The notes under the pieces were generated by a model that saw only the letters and a program-made list of their open reading frames with translations, was not told the origin of the DNA and did no database searches. Shown here one piece after another: positions 63,669 through 64,000 of a stretch of 64,000 nucleotides of DNA. The position numbers and the translations under genes were made by a program. The DNA comes from Gammaproteobacteria bacterium (GTDB lineage Bacteria; Pseudomonadota; Gammaproteobacteria; Thiohalobacterales; Thiohalobacteraceae). The number at the start of each line of letters is the position of its first letter. The first letter of the stretch is position 1. The DNA is taken from contig JAHJQQ010000002.1 in the NCBI GenBank assembly GCA_018819175.1, positions 28,600-92,599 on the forward strand, read 5' to 3'.

Positions 63669-63808
63669 GTGTGCTATTGATTCAGTCATAAACGGGATAA
63701 TCAGTCGATTCGGCACAGTCAGATTATTACCCAAGCCGACCGAATACGCTCGCCCTCACCCGGGACCAGGATAGTAGAACTACCCAGCCATGCAATCGTC
63801 GCTGATAC

Positions 63809-64000
63809 TAGGGCCTGTTAACACTATCCGCGCCATGGCGTTGCAGCCCCCTTTTGGACATCTATGGGGGACGGGGCCCGTTTGCCGCGATCCTGCGTTG
63901 CACCTCGCTTATGTACGTCGAGTACACCGCGCTCAGTACGCCTTGGCTCGCGGCAAACGGGCCTCCGTCGCCACGGCGCGGATAGTGTTAACAGGCCCTA
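63809..64000. repeat. 192-bp inverted-repeat element at the window end
   Basis: The first 26 bases (TAGGGCCTGTTAACACTATC...) recur as an exact reverse complement at 63975-64000. A second, inner inverted pair is visible: GGCCCGTTTGCCGCG near 63880 against CGCGGCAAACGGGCC near 63950. The whole unit can fold into one long hairpin. No coding. It is a MITE-like element, unrelated in sequence to the 149-bp family. Confidence 0.85.

Overview
The window is bacterial chromosome from a sulfur-oxidising gammaproteobacterium. The main evidence is a complete oxidative (reverse-type) dissimilatory sulfite reductase cluster in the classic order dsrABEFHCMKLJOPNR (16863-29856), with the oxidiser-specific genes dsrEFH, dsrL, dsrN and dsrR. 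Housekeeping neighbourhoods are gammaproteobacterial: uvrY near uvrC, ftsK-lolA-rarA-crcB-serS, aat-ate-infA, clpA-clpS. No phage, plasmid, phototrophy or sox genes are visible. Genus is not assigned. All calls come from reading the sequence; no database search was run.

Layout. 1-3.3 kb: the start of uvrC, a family-5-like uracil-DNA glycosylase, a thioredoxin/NHL protein and uvrY, then tRNA-Ser(TGA) with a partial copy of its own 3' end. 3.4-4.4 kb: a BI-1/YccA membrane protein and a small membrane protein. 4.4-16.4 kb is an accessory region of oxidiser-type genes: dsrS and a Sel1-repeat protein, a TrpD2-like protein, several unrecognised proteins, four different Fe(II)/2-oxoglutarate oxygenases, a cysteine-free DsrC paralogue and a lone Cas6-like protein, with two copies of a 149-bp inverted-repeat element. 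16.4-29.9 kb is the dsr cluster, punctuated by RNA hairpins and by a strong intrinsic terminator right after dsrC. 30-34.7 kb: a NarX/NarL-type two-component pair, a rhodanese, a LexA/UmuD-like S24 protein and cysG, which makes the sirohaem of DsrAB.

34.8-47.1 kb is mixed: an outer-membrane-type protein, pepN, pilU, an acetolactate-synthase-like enzyme, a protein made of two fused DsrC domains, an orphan sensor kinase, a diguanylate cyclase and SixA. 47.1-64 kb is mostly housekeeping: serS, DUF190-crcB, rarA, lolA, ftsK, ald, trxB, then a nearly complete N-degron set (aat, ate, clpA, clpS) with infA, a CBS protein and a cold-shock protein. The window ends exactly at the end of a 192-bp inverted-repeat element.

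How the genes fit together: DsrEFH passes sulfur to DsrC, DsrMKJOP reoxidises DsrC and feeds electrons to the membrane pool, DsrAB oxidises the sulfur to sulfite, and DsrL links the reaction to NAD(P). CysG supplies sirohaem and DsrN may amidate it. The NarXL-like pair is a plausible regulator because GGG/CCC-rich inverted motifs resembling NarL boxes lie upstream of dsrA. The least explained material is the oxygenase, Cas6-like and cysteine-free DsrC block next to dsr, and the tandem DsrC fusion.
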